Of a stretch of DNA of 64,000 nucleotides, positions 51,184 to 60,699 are shown piece after piece. The DNA is taken from NCBI RefSeq assembly GCF_000744655.1, contig NZ_JQMJ01000004.1:806001-870000 (forward strand). The letters are read 5' to 3'. This DNA is from Streptacidiphilus rugosus AM-16 (GTDB lineage: Bacteria > Actinomycetota > Actinomycetes > Streptomycetales > Streptomycetaceae). The notes under the pieces were generated by a model, which worked only from the letters and a program-made list of their open reading frames with translations, did no database searches and was not told the origin of the DNA. The translations under genes were made by a program, and so were the position numbers. Each line of letters starts with the position of its first letter. The stretch's first letter is position 1.

Positions 51184-52113
51184 ATGGGACCGGACGGGCA
51201 GGCGGCCGGCTCCTCGACCGAGCCGGACAGCCCGCAGGGGCTGCGGACCCGACTGGAGCAGGCCGGCTACCTCGTCGACGAAGGACTCGCCGTCGCCTGC
51301 TTCCTCGCCGTGCGTCTGCACCGTCCGGTGTTCTGCGAGGGCGATCCCGGCACGGGAAAGACCGCGCTGGCCGCCGCCCTCGCCCACGCCCTCGACGCGC
51401 CGCTGCTGCGGCTGCAGTGCTACGAGGGCATCGACGCCACCCAGGCGCTGTACGACTGGGACTTCCCACGGCAGTTGCTGCACCTGAAGGTGGCCGAAGC
51501 CGGCGGAGTCGGCGACACCGAGCTGCTGGAGAACCAGCTCTACAGCCCGCGCTTCCTGATCGCCCGCCCGCTGCTGCGCGCGCTGGAGACCGCGCCGTCG
51601 GTGCTGCTGATCGACGAGATCGACCGCGCGGACGAGGAGTTCGAGGCGCTGCTGCTGGAGCTGCTGTCCGAGTGGACCGTCACCATCCCCGAACTCGGCA
51701 CCCTGCGCGGCGAGCGACCGCCGGTGGTGGTGCTCACCTCCAACCGGACCCGCGAGGTCCACGACGCGCTGAAGCGGCGCTGCCTCTACCACTGGTTCGA
51801 CCACCCGGACTTCGCCCGCGAGGTCGCGATCGTCCGGCGCCGCCTGCCCGAGGTCACCGAACAGCTGGCGGTCGAGGTCACCCGCGCGGTCCGCGCGCTG
51901 CGCGCCCGCGACCTGCTCAAGCCGCCGGGTGTGGCGGAGACCCTGGACTGGGCGCAGGCCCTGCACGCGCTGGGTGCGACGGCTTGGGACGCGGAGCTGG
52001 CGACGACGACACTGGGCGCGGTGCTCAAGCACCACGAGGATGTCGAGCAGGCCCGCCACCTGGACCTGACCGCCCTGCTCGCCGGGACGGCGGCGCCGGG
52101 CGGCGCACCATGA
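51184..52113 (+). CDS. MoxR-family AAA+ ATPase (CoxD-like)
   Basis: 309 residues. Walker A FCEGDPGTGKTALAAA, Walker B SVLLIDEIDRADEEFE, sensor 1 PPVVVLTSNRTREVHDA, and the MoxR-type R-C-L-Y-H-W-F-D-H-P segment. CoxD in Oligotropha helps mature the [CuSMoO2] centre; MoxR ATPases generally act with VWA proteins as chaperones. The next gene is such a VWA protein, overlapping by 4 bases. Confidence 0.92.
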   Translation: MGPDGQAAGSSTEPDSPQGLRTRLEQAGYLVDEGLAVACFLAVRLHRPVFCEGDPGTGKTALAAALAHALDAPLLRLQCYEGIDATQALYDWDFPRQLLHLKVAEAGGVGDTELLENQLYSPRFLIARPLLRALETAPSVLLIDEIDRADEEFEALLLELLSEWTVTIPELGTLRGERPPVVVLTSNRTREVHDALKRRCLYHWFDHPDFAREVAIVRRRLPEVTEQLAVEVTRAVRALRARDLLKPPGVAETLDWAQALHALGATAWDAELATTTLGAVLKHHEDVEQARHLDLTALLAGTAAPGGAP

Positions 52114-53432
52114 GCCGCCCTGTGGCCCGCCCGCCCGTCACCGTCGTGCCGGGACGCCCGGCGGACACCTCTGCCACGTGGACGGCACCGCACGACGGCC
52201 CCCAGCTCGAAGGGCAGCGGCTGACGGGCGAGGCATCGGGCAAAGCATCGGGCAAGGGGGCGGCTCCGGCGGGCCCGGGCACCGCAAACGGGTTCGCCGA
52301 CCTGACCGCCGACGCGGCGTCCTCGGTCGTGGTCGGCCTCGTGCGGACCCTGCGGGCGGCCGGGGTCGGGGTCGTGACGGAGCAGCTGCGGGGGTTCCTG
52401 ACGGCGCTCGACACGCTCGGACCGGCCCTGCGGCGTGACGTCTACTGGGCCGGGCGGCTCACTCTCTGCGGCGAACAGGACGACCTCGACCGCTACGACC
52501 GCGTCTTCGCCGCCTACTTCGGCGAGCGGCCCGGCGAGGCGGGCCCGTCGCGGCCTGTTCCGCTGCGCAGGCGACCGCGTCCGGCCGTCGGCGTCGAGAC
52601 GGCCTCCGGAGAGGGTGAGGCCGCGCCCGCCGCCGACCGTCCGATGCCGGCGGCGGCCAGCGCGACCGAGATGCTGCGCCACCGGGACATCGCCACCCTG
52701 ACCGACGGCGAACGCGCACAGCTGCGCCGCCTGCTCGCCGCGCTCGCGCTCGGCGGGGAACCGCGCCGCACCGCACGGCGACGGCCCGCTCGGCGTGGGC
52801 GGGTGGACGCGGGCCGCACCACACGCGAACTCCTGCGCCACCGCGGCGAGCCGGTGCGGCTGCTCCGGCGCGAGCGGGTGCGCAAACCGCGACGCGTGGT
52901 GCTGCTGGTCGACGTCAGCGGGTCCATGGCGCCCTACGCGGACGCACTGCTGCGCTTCGCGCACGCCGCCCGAGTGGGCGCCGCCACGGCCACGCGCACG
53001 GAGGTGTTCACGCTCGGCACCCGGCTCACCCGCGTCACCACCGCACTGACGCACCGCCACCCGGACCTCGCGATGGCGGCGTTGAGCCGGACCGTGCCGG
53101 ACTGGAGCGGCGGAACCAGGCTCGGCGAGACGCTGCGCGCGTTCCTCGACCAGTGGGGCCGGCCCGGCCTGGCCCGGGGCGCCGTGGTGGTCCTGCTGTC
53201 TGACGGTTGGGAACGCGCCGATCCCGCGCTGCTGGCAGCCCAGATGCGGCGGCTGCACAGACTCACCCACCGCGTCGTCTGGGCCAACCCGCGCAAGGGC
53301 AGGACCGGCTACGCGCCGCTGGCGGGCGGCATGGCGGCCGCGCTGCCGAGTGTGGACGTCTTCGTGGAGGGGCACAGCCTCGCGGCCCTGGAGCACTTGG
53401 CCGCCGTGGTGAGAGGAGTGGCTGATGCGTGA
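52110..53432 (+). CDS. VWA-domain protein (CoxE-like)
   Basis: 440 residues. The C-terminal VWA domain has the MIDAS motif VVLLVDVSGSMAPYAD with T and D later (DWSGGTRLGETL, VVVLLSDGWERAD). The N-terminal about 200 residues are a poorly conserved Pro/Arg-rich linker region. CoxE works with the MoxR ATPase in assembly of the molybdenum site. The 3' end overlaps XdhC by 8 bases. Confidence 0.9.
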   Translation: MSRPVARPPVTVVPGRPADTSATWTAPHDGPQLEGQRLTGEASGKASGKGAAPAGPGTANGFADLTADAASSVVVGLVRTLRAAGVGVVTEQLRGFLTALDTLGPALRRDVYWAGRLTLCGEQDDLDRYDRVFAAYFGERPGEAGPSRPVPLRRRPRPAVGVETASGEGEAAPAADRPMPAAASATEMLRHRDIATLTDGERAQLRRLLAALALGGEPRRTARRRPARRGRVDAGRTTRELLRHRGEPVRLLRRERVRKPRRVVLLVDVSGSMAPYADALLRFAHAARVGAATATRTEVFTLGTRLTRVTTALTHRHPDLAMAALSRTVPDWSGGTRLGETLRAFLDQWGRPGLARGAVVVLLSDGWERADPALLAAQMRRLHRLTHRVVWANPRKGRTGYAPLAGGMAAALPSVDVFVEGHSLAALEHLAAVVRGVADA

Positions 53433-54570
53433 GCTGCTGCCCGCCCTGCAGCGCTGGTACGCCTCCGGCACCGAGTTCGGCCTGGCCACCGTCGTCGCGG
53501 TGACCCGCAGCGCGCCACGGGCGCCGGGCGCGGCCATGGCCGTCGGACCCGGCGACGAAGTGCTCGGCAGCGTCTCCGGAGGCTGCGTCGAGGGCGCCGT
53601 CTTCGAGCTGGCGAAAGAGGTGGTCCGCACCGGCCGGGCACGACTGGAGACCTTCGGATACAGCGACGACGACGCGTTCGCCGTCGGCCTGACCTGCGGC
53701 GGCGAGATCTCCCTGCTGGTCCGGCCGGTCTCGGCCGCGCTGGATCCGGCCTTCGGTGCGGTGGCCGCGTCGGTCGCCGAGCAGCGGCCCGTCGCCCTGG
53801 CCACCGTCCTGGACGCGCCCGAGGGACCGGCCACCGTGGTCGGCGCGGTCCTGGCCGTATGGCCGGAGAGGGTCGCGGGCTCGCTCGGCACCGCAGGCCT
53901 GGACGCCGCCGTCACCGCAGACGCGCGCGGCGAGCTGGCGCAAGGCATGACCGCCCAACGCCACTACGGCCCGCACGGGGAGCGGCGGATGGACCAGGTC
54001 AGCGTGTTCCTGCAGTCCTTCGCTCCCCCACCGCGCCTGCTGGTCTTCGGCGCCATCGACTTCGCCGCCGCCGTCGCCGACCTCGGCGCGTTCCTCGGCT
54101 ACCGGGTGACGGTCTGCGACGCCCGCCCGGTCTTCGCCACCGCCCGACGCTTCCCGCCGCAGGTGGAGGTGGTCGTCGACTGGCCGCACCGGTACCTCGC
54201 CGCGACCGAGGTGGACCGCTCGACGGCGATCTGCGTGCTCACCCACGATCCCAAGTTCGATGTGCCGGTCCTGGAGGTGGCACTGCGCACCCCCGCCACG
54301 TACATCGGTGTGATGGGCGGCCGCCGCACCCACGAGGACCGACTGCGGCGGCTGCGTGAGGCCGGCGTCGACGAGGCCGCGCTGGCGCGCCTGCGCGCGC
54401 CCATCGGCCTCGACCTCGGCGCCCGCACCCCCGAGGAGGTGGCCGTCTCGATCGCGGCCGAGATCGTCTCGACCCGCTGGGGCGGCACCGGCGCCGCGCT
54501 CTCCACCACGACCGGCGCGGTCCACGGGCCGGTCCCACGCACCGAAGCCCCCTCGAACGCGAGGAGTTGA
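53425..54570 (+). CDS. XdhC/CoxF-family maturation protein
   Basis: 381 residues. The XdhC/CoxI N-terminal block PRAPGAAMAVGPGDEVLGSV, then SGGCVEGAVFELAKEVVRTG, and a C-terminal Rossmann-like domain (LLVFGAIDFAAAVADLGAFL, ATYIGVMGGRRTHEDRLRRL, then PIGLDLGARTPEEVAVSI). This family inserts or sulfurates the molybdenum cofactor of xanthine-oxidase-type enzymes. Confidence 0.92.
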   Translation: MRELLPALQRWYASGTEFGLATVVAVTRSAPRAPGAAMAVGPGDEVLGSVSGGCVEGAVFELAKEVVRTGRARLETFGYSDDDAFAVGLTCGGEISLLVRPVSAALDPAFGAVAASVAEQRPVALATVLDAPEGPATVVGAVLAVWPERVAGSLGTAGLDAAVTADARGELAQGMTAQRHYGPHGERRMDQVSVFLQSFAPPPRLLVFGAIDFAAAVADLGAFLGYRVTVCDARPVFATARRFPPQVEVVVDWPHRYLAATEVDRSTAICVLTHDPKFDVPVLEVALRTPATYIGVMGGRRTHEDRLRRLREAGVDEAALARLRAPIGLDLGARTPEEVAVSIAAEIVSTRWGGTGAALSTTTGAVHGPVPRTEAPSNARS

Positions 54571-54572
54571 CC

Positions 54573-55223
54573 ATGCTGCTGCATCACGGCATGACCGTGC
54601 CCGCCTCCGCCGACGAGGTCTGGCGGGCACTCGGCGAGATCGAGGACATCGCGCCCTGCCTGCCGGGGGCGTCGGTCGACCGGGTCGACCAGGACACGGT
54701 CTACGGCTCGATGACCGTCAAGGTCGGCCCGATCACGGTCGCGTACCGGGGCCGAGCCGTCATCGACGAGCGGGACGACGTGAACCACCGCATGGTCGTC
54801 CACGCCTCCGGACGCGAACAGCGCGGCGCCGGCACGGCGCAGGCGACACTGGTCGTCGAGGTCCACGAGCAGCCGTCAGGGGCGACCGGGCTGGACGTGG
54901 ACACCGACCTCACCGTCACCGGCCGCCCGGCCCAGTTCGGACGGGGCATCATGGCCGACATCGGCGACCGAGTGATCGCGGAGTTCGCCGACCGGCTCTC
55001 GACGCAACTGGCCGCGTCGGCACCGGCTCCCGCCTCCGCCCCACAACCCCCGACCACGGACCCCGTGCCCATGCCGCAGGCCGGCAGCGACGAGCCCCTG
55101 GATCTGGGGCCGATCCTGGTCCCCGTGCTGCGCCGCGCGGCGGCGCTCGCGCTGATCGCACTGTCCCTGACCCTCCTCGCCCGCCTGATCCGCCGCCGGA
55201 TCGCCCGCGGTGGATCGCCCTGA
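54573..55223 (+). CDS. CoxG-like SRPBCC protein with C-terminal membrane anchor
   Basis: 216 residues. The SRPBCC (CoxG) fold covers about 1-150: VPASADEVWRALGEIEDIAP, CLPGASVDRVDQDTVYGSMT and VKVGPITVAYRGRAVI. A Pro-rich linker and a single C-terminal helix (LRRAAALALIALSLTLLARL) follow, ending in R-R-R. CoxG proteins attach CO dehydrogenase to the membrane and are linked to passing electrons to quinone. ATG 54573 with GAGGAG is preferred; TTG 54567 is an alternative. Confidence 0.9.
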   Translation: MLLHHGMTVPASADEVWRALGEIEDIAPCLPGASVDRVDQDTVYGSMTVKVGPITVAYRGRAVIDERDDVNHRMVVHASGREQRGAGTAQATLVVEVHEQPSGATGLDVDTDLTVTGRPAQFGRGIMADIGDRVIAEFADRLSTQLAASAPAPASAPQPPTTDPVPMPQAGSDEPLDLGPILVPVLRRAAALALIALSLTLLARLIRRRIARGGSP

Positions 55224-55296
55224 GCCCGCGGCCCGGAAGGCGGCCGGCGCCCCGGCGACCTACCGTGGCCCTGTGACCGCGGTGGAGGACGACTCG

Positions 55297-55859
55297 ATGC
55301 GCCTGTTCGTCGCGCTCGTCCCGCCTCCGGCGGCCGTCGCCGAACTGCGCGCCGTCGTCGACGCGGTCCGCGCCCGCCACCCCGGGCCGCGCTGGACCGC
55401 ACCCGACTCCTGGCACATCACGCTCGCCTTCCTCGGCGAGATCGACACGGCCACCCGGGACCGGCTGAAGATCCGGCTGGCCCGCGTCGCATCCCGCCAC
55501 CCGGCACCCGTGCTCGCGCTCGAAGGCGGAGGCCGGTTCGGCGACAACACCCTCTGGGTCGGCATGAGCGGAGACCGACGAGAACTCTCCGCGCTCGCAA
55601 CCGGAGTGCGGCGGGCAGCGGTCAAGTGCCGGATCCCCGTCGAGGACCGGCCATGGCACGGCCACCTGACACTCGCCCGAACGGGAGCGCGGCGGCCAGC
55701 GTGCTGGCCGGCCCGAGCGCCGAGCTCGCCGCGTACCGCGGCGCGCAGTGGACGGCGGAGCGGATGCACCTGATCCGCAGCGTCGTCGGCGAGGGGCCAC
55801 CGCGTTACCACGACGTCGCGGCGTGGACCTTGGCAGGCAGCACCTTCGCCTGTGGCTGA
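55297..55859 (+). pseudogene. thpR: ThpR-type RNA 2',3'-cyclic phosphodiesterase, frameshifted
   Basis: ATG 55297 after GGAGG. Both 2H motifs are present: WHITLAFLG and HGHLTLAR. Right after the second motif (about 55683) the frame goes wrong. The proper ending (NGSAAASVLAGPSAELAAYR, then MHLIRSVVGEGPPRYHDVAA) is in the next frame up to 55859. One lost base, CGAAC for CGAAAC, explains it. The catalytic half is intact but the last strands are not. Confidence 0.8.
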
Positions 55860-56117
55860 GGCTCGACGGGCACGCAATGGCACCCTCGGCACGCGGGCCG
55901 GGTCCCGCACCCGCGGGGCGGCACGAGCGTCTCACCCTCGCCACCCGGCCCGACTCCCGGAGAGACGGGCGAAACCGACGCCGAAACGGGCTGTTGAGAT
56001 CAGAGAGCGTGTCGGGTCGTGATCCGTCGGCAGATTCACGATCCCGGTCCAAGTGGGTTTGCTGGAGACAAGCCGAACACTGCATCGGCCCCTGAGCAGG
56101 GCGTAGCGTGTCGAGGC
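55860..56117. other. Intergenic spacer
   Basis: About 260 bases with no supported gene; an R/P/G-rich open frame is noise. It probably carries the promoter of the 56118 gene. Confidence 0.5.
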
Positions 56118-56573
56118 ATGACGCCACTGTCGAACCTGCCGCAGAACACGGCGCTGCTCGACTCCCTGCGGTCCCAGGGCGTCCCGGAAGAGCGGCGTAC
56201 TTGTGCCTACGAGGGGTGGGAGCTGCACACCCACCCCGATCTGATGGAGAGACTCGAGAGCCTTGCTCCTCGCTGGCCTGTCCTGGCGACGTTCGGGGTA
56301 CCGGTGCTCGCAGCGAACGGTATTGCCGCGGTTGTCGCCTTGAGCATGGGGACATTGCTGGTGCGCCTTCCCGCAGCGCCGACCGAGTCCCTGGAGCGCG
56401 CCCCGGCTTTCCCGCCTCTGACGGATCCGGGTCAGGGTTGGTATTCGGTGTGCCCCTGGCAAAGCGGCCTCTCCTCCGCGGATGCCAAGCGTCTGCTCAC
56501 GCTGCTGGTCCAGCGAGCGCTCTCCTACTCGGCAAGCCTGTCGGAAGGCGGCAGCCACGAGCGGCGAGGCTGA
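56118..56573 (+). CDS. Hypothetical protein (151 aa)
   Basis: ATG 56118. Composition is balanced and unlike the shadow frames: CAYEGWELHTHPDLMERLES, then a hydrophobic AANGIAAVVALSMGTLLVRL and DAKRLLTLLVQRALSYSASL. It looks like a soluble mixed-fold protein, possibly an SMI1/immunity-type binder, but no motif is definite. It converges on the secreted-protein gene with a hairpin between them. Confidence 0.6.
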   Translation: MTPLSNLPQNTALLDSLRSQGVPEERRTCAYEGWELHTHPDLMERLESLAPRWPVLATFGVPVLAANGIAAVVALSMGTLLVRLPAAPTESLERAPAFPPLTDPGQGWYSVCPWQSGLSSADAKRLLTLLVQRALSYSASLSEGGSHERRG

Positions 56574-56590
56574 CCGGGGGCAAGCCGGTC
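56572..56590. terminator. Hairpin between convergent genes
   Basis: GACCGG and CCGGTC form a perfect 6-base stem with a GGGCAAG loop in the 23-base gap between the 56573 and 56597 stops; it may serve both. Confidence 0.5.
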
Positions 56591-56596
56591 CGTGGT

Positions 56597-57757
56597 TCAG
56601 GGCTGATGGGCGGCAGCAGAGTCGGGGGAGATCTGCAGGGTGGACACGTCCACGGCTTCGAAGTCGCTGCCGGTGATGAAGTCGAGTTGGTGCAGTACAT
56701 CGTTGTTCCAGCGTTGATCCTGGGTTCCGCTGACGTACCAGGGCGAGCCGTTGTCCGCGACGATCGCGCCATAGATCTTAAGCGCCGTGGCGATCGACCG
56801 GGCGTTCGGGGAGAGCCGGGAGATGTCGACGCTCGCCTTGAGGCGCAGCCGCAGCCCCATGGGTGGGAGGTCGGTGTCGGAGCTGTCGGAGGCACTGTGG
56901 CGGGCAGGCCACAGGTACCCGGCCTGGGTACGCGGGACGGTGATCCGCAGCGCGTGGTCGATCGTTCCGGTTGCGGCCTCGTCGTAGCGGGCGAGGCCGG
57001 GCAGGATCGGCAGCCCGGCGGCGTCGGCCGAGGTCCACCCGGCCTGGCGCAGGGCGTCGGAATGCAGGTCGAACACGGCCCCGGAACCGGCGTGCCAGAC
57101 GTTGCTGCCCTGCGGGTGGGCGTTGTAGAGCTCGTAGTCCCGGCACCGGGAGGTGTCCAGGGCGATGACGTGCCGGTCGCCCTGCGACGAAGGACCTCCT
57201 TCGATCAGCGCCGTGTCGGGGATCGGGTAGGTGCCCTGGTCGCTCTCGCTCGCGTAGTCGAACCCCACCCGGGCCGCAGGGGTACCGGCGGGGATCACGG
57301 TGATGGGGATGCCCATCGGGGCGCCGTTCCAGGTGCCGGAGCCGAAGTCAGCGTGCAGGTGCTGGTCCGCCCCGATGGCGGTGATGTAGGCCCCGGAGTG
57401 TGGGGAGACGGGCAGCGTGTCGACGGGGGTGCGCCAGATGCTGTCGGCGGGAGCGACGGGACAGCCGCCCAGATCCGCCGCCGACCCACTCACGTGGGCA
57501 GTCCTCGCAGGGGTCTTCGCGGAGGCGGGCCTGGACCTGGCCGGCGAGGGGGATGCTGCCGCGCTGATGGGGGCCTTCGCGGAACTCGCTCCCCTGGCAA
57601 GCGGTTTCGGCGCCGAGACTGCGGCTCGGTGGCCGTCCGGGTGTGCGAGCGCCGCGACGGTCACGGACGCGGCAACTGTAACTGTCAGCACCGTGCCGAG
57701 CAGCGGACCACGACGCAGCGACCGGGAACGCCGATGCCGCTGAGGGGAAGACGCCAT
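56597..57757 (-). CDS. Secreted hypothetical protein
   Basis: 386 residues from ATG 57757. The N-terminus has a basic region with R-R, a hydrophobic stretch (GTVLTVTVAASVTVAALA) and an Ala-rich linker, fitting a secretory signal or anchor. The mature part is extracellular in character: DSIWRTPVDTLPVSPHSGAY, LHADFGSGTWNGAPMGIP and YVSGTQDQRWNNDVLHQLDF. The W-N-N-D and H-A-D-F-G-S segments resemble secreted streptomycete proteins with a beta-jelly-roll or glycosidase-like fold, but I cannot name a family. The 57758-58025 spacer has no gene. Confidence 0.7.
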   Translation of the reverse strand: MASSPQRHRRSRSLRRGPLLGTVLTVTVAASVTVAALAHPDGHRAAVSAPKPLARGASSAKAPISAAASPSPARSRPASAKTPARTAHVSGSAADLGGCPVAPADSIWRTPVDTLPVSPHSGAYITAIGADQHLHADFGSGTWNGAPMGIPITVIPAGTPAARVGFDYASESDQGTYPIPDTALIEGGPSSQGDRHVIALDTSRCRDYELYNAHPQGSNVWHAGSGAVFDLHSDALRQAGWTSADAAGLPILPGLARYDEAATGTIDHALRITVPRTQAGYLWPARHSASDSSDTDLPPMGLRLRLKASVDISRLSPNARSIATALKIYGAIVADNGSPWYVSGTQDQRWNNDVLHQLDFITGSDFEAVDVSTLQISPDSAAAHQP

Positions 57758-58025
57758 TCCCGTTGACCTTTCGTGACGCGGGACAGGTGGGTGTTGTTCC
57801 TTCGGATCGGATCGAGCCACGTCTTCGCCGAGATGGTCCCGAAGACATCAATCGATGGGCCGGGGCGCTTCGCTGGCGGACGGCAGCAGCCGGTACGGCG
57901 CTGGTGTGCGCGGCCACCAGGCGCAAGGCCGACACTGCGGCCCGCCCGAGTTCCTAGGCAGGGGTCAGCCGCCCGGCACCGCGGCAGAAGGCTGGGGCCG
58001 ACGGGCACCATGCCTCTTCGGTCGG

Positions 58026-58724
58026 TCAGTTGTCAGGGACAGCACCTACGCCTGTGGTGTCGCCGATGCCGAGGGTCTTGGCGGTCTTCGACGGCGGGGT
58101 CTCGTCCTTGGCCGGGTTGGTGTGCAGGACGGTGTCCGAGACGGGGGTGATGATGCCGAACCAGTAGTTCTCGTTGCGGTAGTGGTGCAGCTGGTGGGTC
58201 CGGCGGACGGCCTTGTAGAGGGCCGATTTCGGCGAGTAGGAGGAGTGGATGAGGAAGTGCGTCCACTCATACGCGCTCAGCAAGAGCAGGGATGCGGCTG
58301 TGCCCGTGAGGGCGGCCCTCGGGGACCGCAGTGCGAGCGTGTTCGCCGCAGCGAGGCCGGCCACCACCGGCACGATCGCCTGCTCGGGGATGAAGACGAG
58401 TTCGGGGTCGCGTGGGCTGCGGTGATGCGCACGGTGCTTGCTGGCCAGCAACGAGTCGATCGTGCGCCCCTTGACCGTCCGAGGGCGCTGGTGAAGCACG
58501 TGAACGTGGATCATCCACTCGACGAACGGCTCCAGTGCCACCAGGCCGGCGGCAACCTTCGCATCGCGCCGGGACCAGCCCCCTGCCGCCACGCGCACGG
58601 CGGCAGCGACGGCGGCAGCCGGGAGCAGCACACGGGGACTGGGGTAGCGGACGAACAGGCGAGCGGCATCCGCAAGTGTGAGCCGAGGGCTGCGGAAGTC
58701 TTCGCTGTCCTGCACGGTCTTCAT
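58026..58724 (-). CDS. Sterol desaturase/fatty-acid hydroxylase-family membrane enzyme
   Basis: 232 residues. Histidine clusters of membrane diiron hydroxylases are present: HVHVLHQRPRTV, SKHRAHHRSPRD, EWTHFLIHSSY and RRTHQLHHYRNENYW. The last two (H-x-x-x-H and H-x-x-H-H) are in the expected order around several membrane helices. The family hydroxylates or desaturates lipids or carotenoids; the substrate is unknown. ATG 58724 overlaps the stop of the GntR regulator (ATGA), so the two genes form an operon. Confidence 0.88.
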   Translation of the reverse strand: MKTVQDSEDFRSPRLTLADAARLFVRYPSPRVLLPAAAVAAAVRVAAGGWSRRDAKVAAGLVALEPFVEWMIHVHVLHQRPRTVKGRTIDSLLASKHRAHHRSPRDPELVFIPEQAIVPVVAGLAAANTLALRSPRAALTGTAASLLLLSAYEWTHFLIHSSYSPKSALYKAVRRTHQLHHYRNENYWFGIITPVSDTVLHTNPAKDETPPSKTAKTLGIGDTTGVGAVPDN

Positions 58725-59461
58725 GACTTCCCCCGAGTAGAGATGTCGGATGGGTCGGGCAAGAAGGTGCTCATCGCGGCTGTGCCGAGTTCCAGCAGGG
58801 CGGCGGCCCGGTAGCGTGCTTGCGGGGCGTCGCGGCTCGCGATGGCCTGCGCGACAGCCCGGTAGCGGTCCACCGCGTTGTGCTCCGGCGTGAGCACCTG
58901 GTGCACGAGAGATTCCGCCTGACGGTAGGACGCGCGCAGTCCGTTGAGGGCAAGGCGGTAGCAGACGTTGCCCGAGCCGTCGACGATCAGATCCCAGAAC
59001 CGGGTGTCGGCTGCGACCCGCCCAACCGGGTCGCAGTGGACGAGGTCCGCGACAGCGGCCCGCAAATCGCGCAGCAGCTGCTCGCCGCCGCGCAGCGCGC
59101 ACAGCGCAGCGGCGTCGGCACCGACCGCGGCGCGCATCTCCATAATCGCGCGCACCACCTGCGGTGCTGCCGCACCGTCGGCGCGGATCAGCAGCAGCGG
59201 GAGCAGGTCGAGGCCCGCACTGGCGCGCCAGTCGCACACCCGGGTCGCGCCGCCGTGCCGGATCTCCACCAGCCCCAGCTGCGCGAGCCGTTGCAGGGCC
59301 TCGCGCAGCGCCTGCCGGTTAACGCCGAACTCCTGTGTCAGGATCCGCTCGGGCGGCAGCAGCGCCCCGGCCGGCAGGGAGCCGTCCAGGACCTGGCCCG
59401 CAATCTGGTCGAAGACCGCACCCGACACCGGGTTGCGCTGTACCTGCGTGAAGCCGCTCAC
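58721..59461 (-). CDS. GntR/FadR-family transcriptional regulator
   Basis: 246 residues from GTG 59461. Winged helix at about 15-80 (LPAGALLPPERILTQEFGVN, then RQALREALQRLAQLGLVEIR), followed by an FCD-type all-helical ligand domain containing D-x-R-F-W-D and H-N-A-V-D-R-Y. FadR-like regulators respond to acids or acyl-CoAs. Coupling to the desaturase suggests it senses a lipid-related ligand and controls this operon. Confidence 0.88.
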   Translation of the reverse strand: MSGFTQVQRNPVSGAVFDQIAGQVLDGSLPAGALLPPERILTQEFGVNRQALREALQRLAQLGLVEIRHGGATRVCDWRASAGLDLLPLLLIRADGAAAPQVVRAIMEMRAAVGADAAALCALRGGEQLLRDLRAAVADLVHCDPVGRVAADTRFWDLIVDGSGNVCYRLALNGLRASYRQAESLVHQVLTPEHNAVDRYRAVAQAIASRDAPQARYRAAALLELGTAAMSTFLPDPSDISTRGKS

Positions 59462-60033
59462 AGGCCCAGAGTCACGCACCGGCCTCCAACTGGTCAAGAG
59501 GTCAGACCTCTCGCCAGGGACAGCAGTTCGGCGGGACTGACAGACTCGACCGTGTTCCAACCGTTGACCTGGATCCCGGCTCGGTGCAGTCAGGACGCGC
59601 AATGATCAAGCGGGTGCGGCAGCAGGCCTCTGGTCTGGCACGCCTCTTGCCAGCGATCACCGGCCCGGAAGCCCCGCGGTCCATAGCCGAGCCGGAACAG
59701 CATCTGGACATGGCCCAGTATTCGGCCAGAGTCCAGCAGTTCCTCCATGGAAGGTCCGACAGCACCCCGAGTGTCAGCGCCGCCGCGCGCTGATTCGGCC
59801 CGCGTGAACCACGGTCATTGGACCGCCGAGCCATCGAACGCCCGTACTGGCGGACAGGGTCTACGCTGTGACCCGAGGCCATCGCACGAACTTCAGTCTT
59901 CATACGCCAGTGACAAGCGGTCGCGGTGCCCGCATCCCAGCCGAACCCACCGGCCAGCCACCGTTTGCGGGTGGGGCAGGCACGAGCGCGCATGATGCGA
60001 GTCGGCAAAGGGGAACAAACATCAGGGGATGAC
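59462..60033. other. Spacer with no supported gene
   Basis: About 570 bases. A plus frame at 59605-59793 (MIKRVRQQASGLARLLPAIT, then HLDMAQYSARVQQFLHG) looks partly protein-like and may be a gene remnant, but it has no ribosome site or recognisable family. The remainder is featureless apart from the promoter expected for 60034. Confidence 0.4.
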
Positions 60034-60231
60034 ATGTCGAGAGCCGGGCTAGGCAAGGCACTTGTATTCGGGGGCCAACTGGCCTTGTACGGCTATTTCC
60101 TGACGCGCTACGGAAACGAGGCTCTGACTCCCCTCTTCATGTTCGCCCCTGCCACATTCGGAGCCTCGTTCGCGGGCTTCGCTGTCGGCCGCAAGTGGAG
60201 CGCGAAATCCAGCACGGGTTCGCGTCCCTGA
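60034..60231 (+). CDS. Small membrane protein (65 aa)
   Basis: ATG 60034 (MSRAGLGKALVFGGQLALYG). Two hydrophobic stretches (VFGGQLALYGYFLTRYG; LFMFAPATFGASFAGFAVG) suggest a hairpin in the membrane with a short basic tail. The ribosome site is weak (GGGGATGAC). No family recognised. Confidence 0.5.
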   Translation: MSRAGLGKALVFGGQLALYGYFLTRYGNEALTPLFMFAPATFGASFAGFAVGRKWSAKSSTGSRP

Positions 60232-60699
60232 TCAGACCCGCTCGCAACCCCGGACGGTCGACGAGCACGCCGTGCGCGCCCCACGGAACACCGCGACCTG
60301 CGCGCCCCGGACGACGTCGCAGTCGTAGAAGAGGACGACCTCACTCCGCCCCGGCTTCCGAGCCCCGCACTCAGCACCGTCGACATTCGCATCGACGCCG
60401 CCCGAGCCGGCCGAGCGCCTCGACGAATCGACCGTCGCCCCCGAAAGAACCCGCGGCGGATCGGATCACGAGGAGGCGGCCGGTCTTCGGACGGTTGCGG
60501 GTTGCCGATCAATGGCGACAGCGGACGCGCCATCGAAGCGCTGCCGCGTCCACTGGACGAGGACAGGGAAAGGACCGCCACGGGCTCACACGCGGGTCGG
60601 CAGGTGCCGTCCTGCGCCACAAACGGGGCCGTTCGGCCCATGTACTCGTGTCCACCGGAGCGAATCGTGGGACGGAAGCCCAGCACGCAGGTGATCCCC
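60232..60699. other. Spacer with no supported gene
   Basis: About 470 bases. Minus strand 60340-60250 contains a short coherent reading (EVVLFYDCDVVRGAQVAVFR) that may be a fragment of a lost gene; everything else is Arg/Pro-rich noise. Confidence 0.35.
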
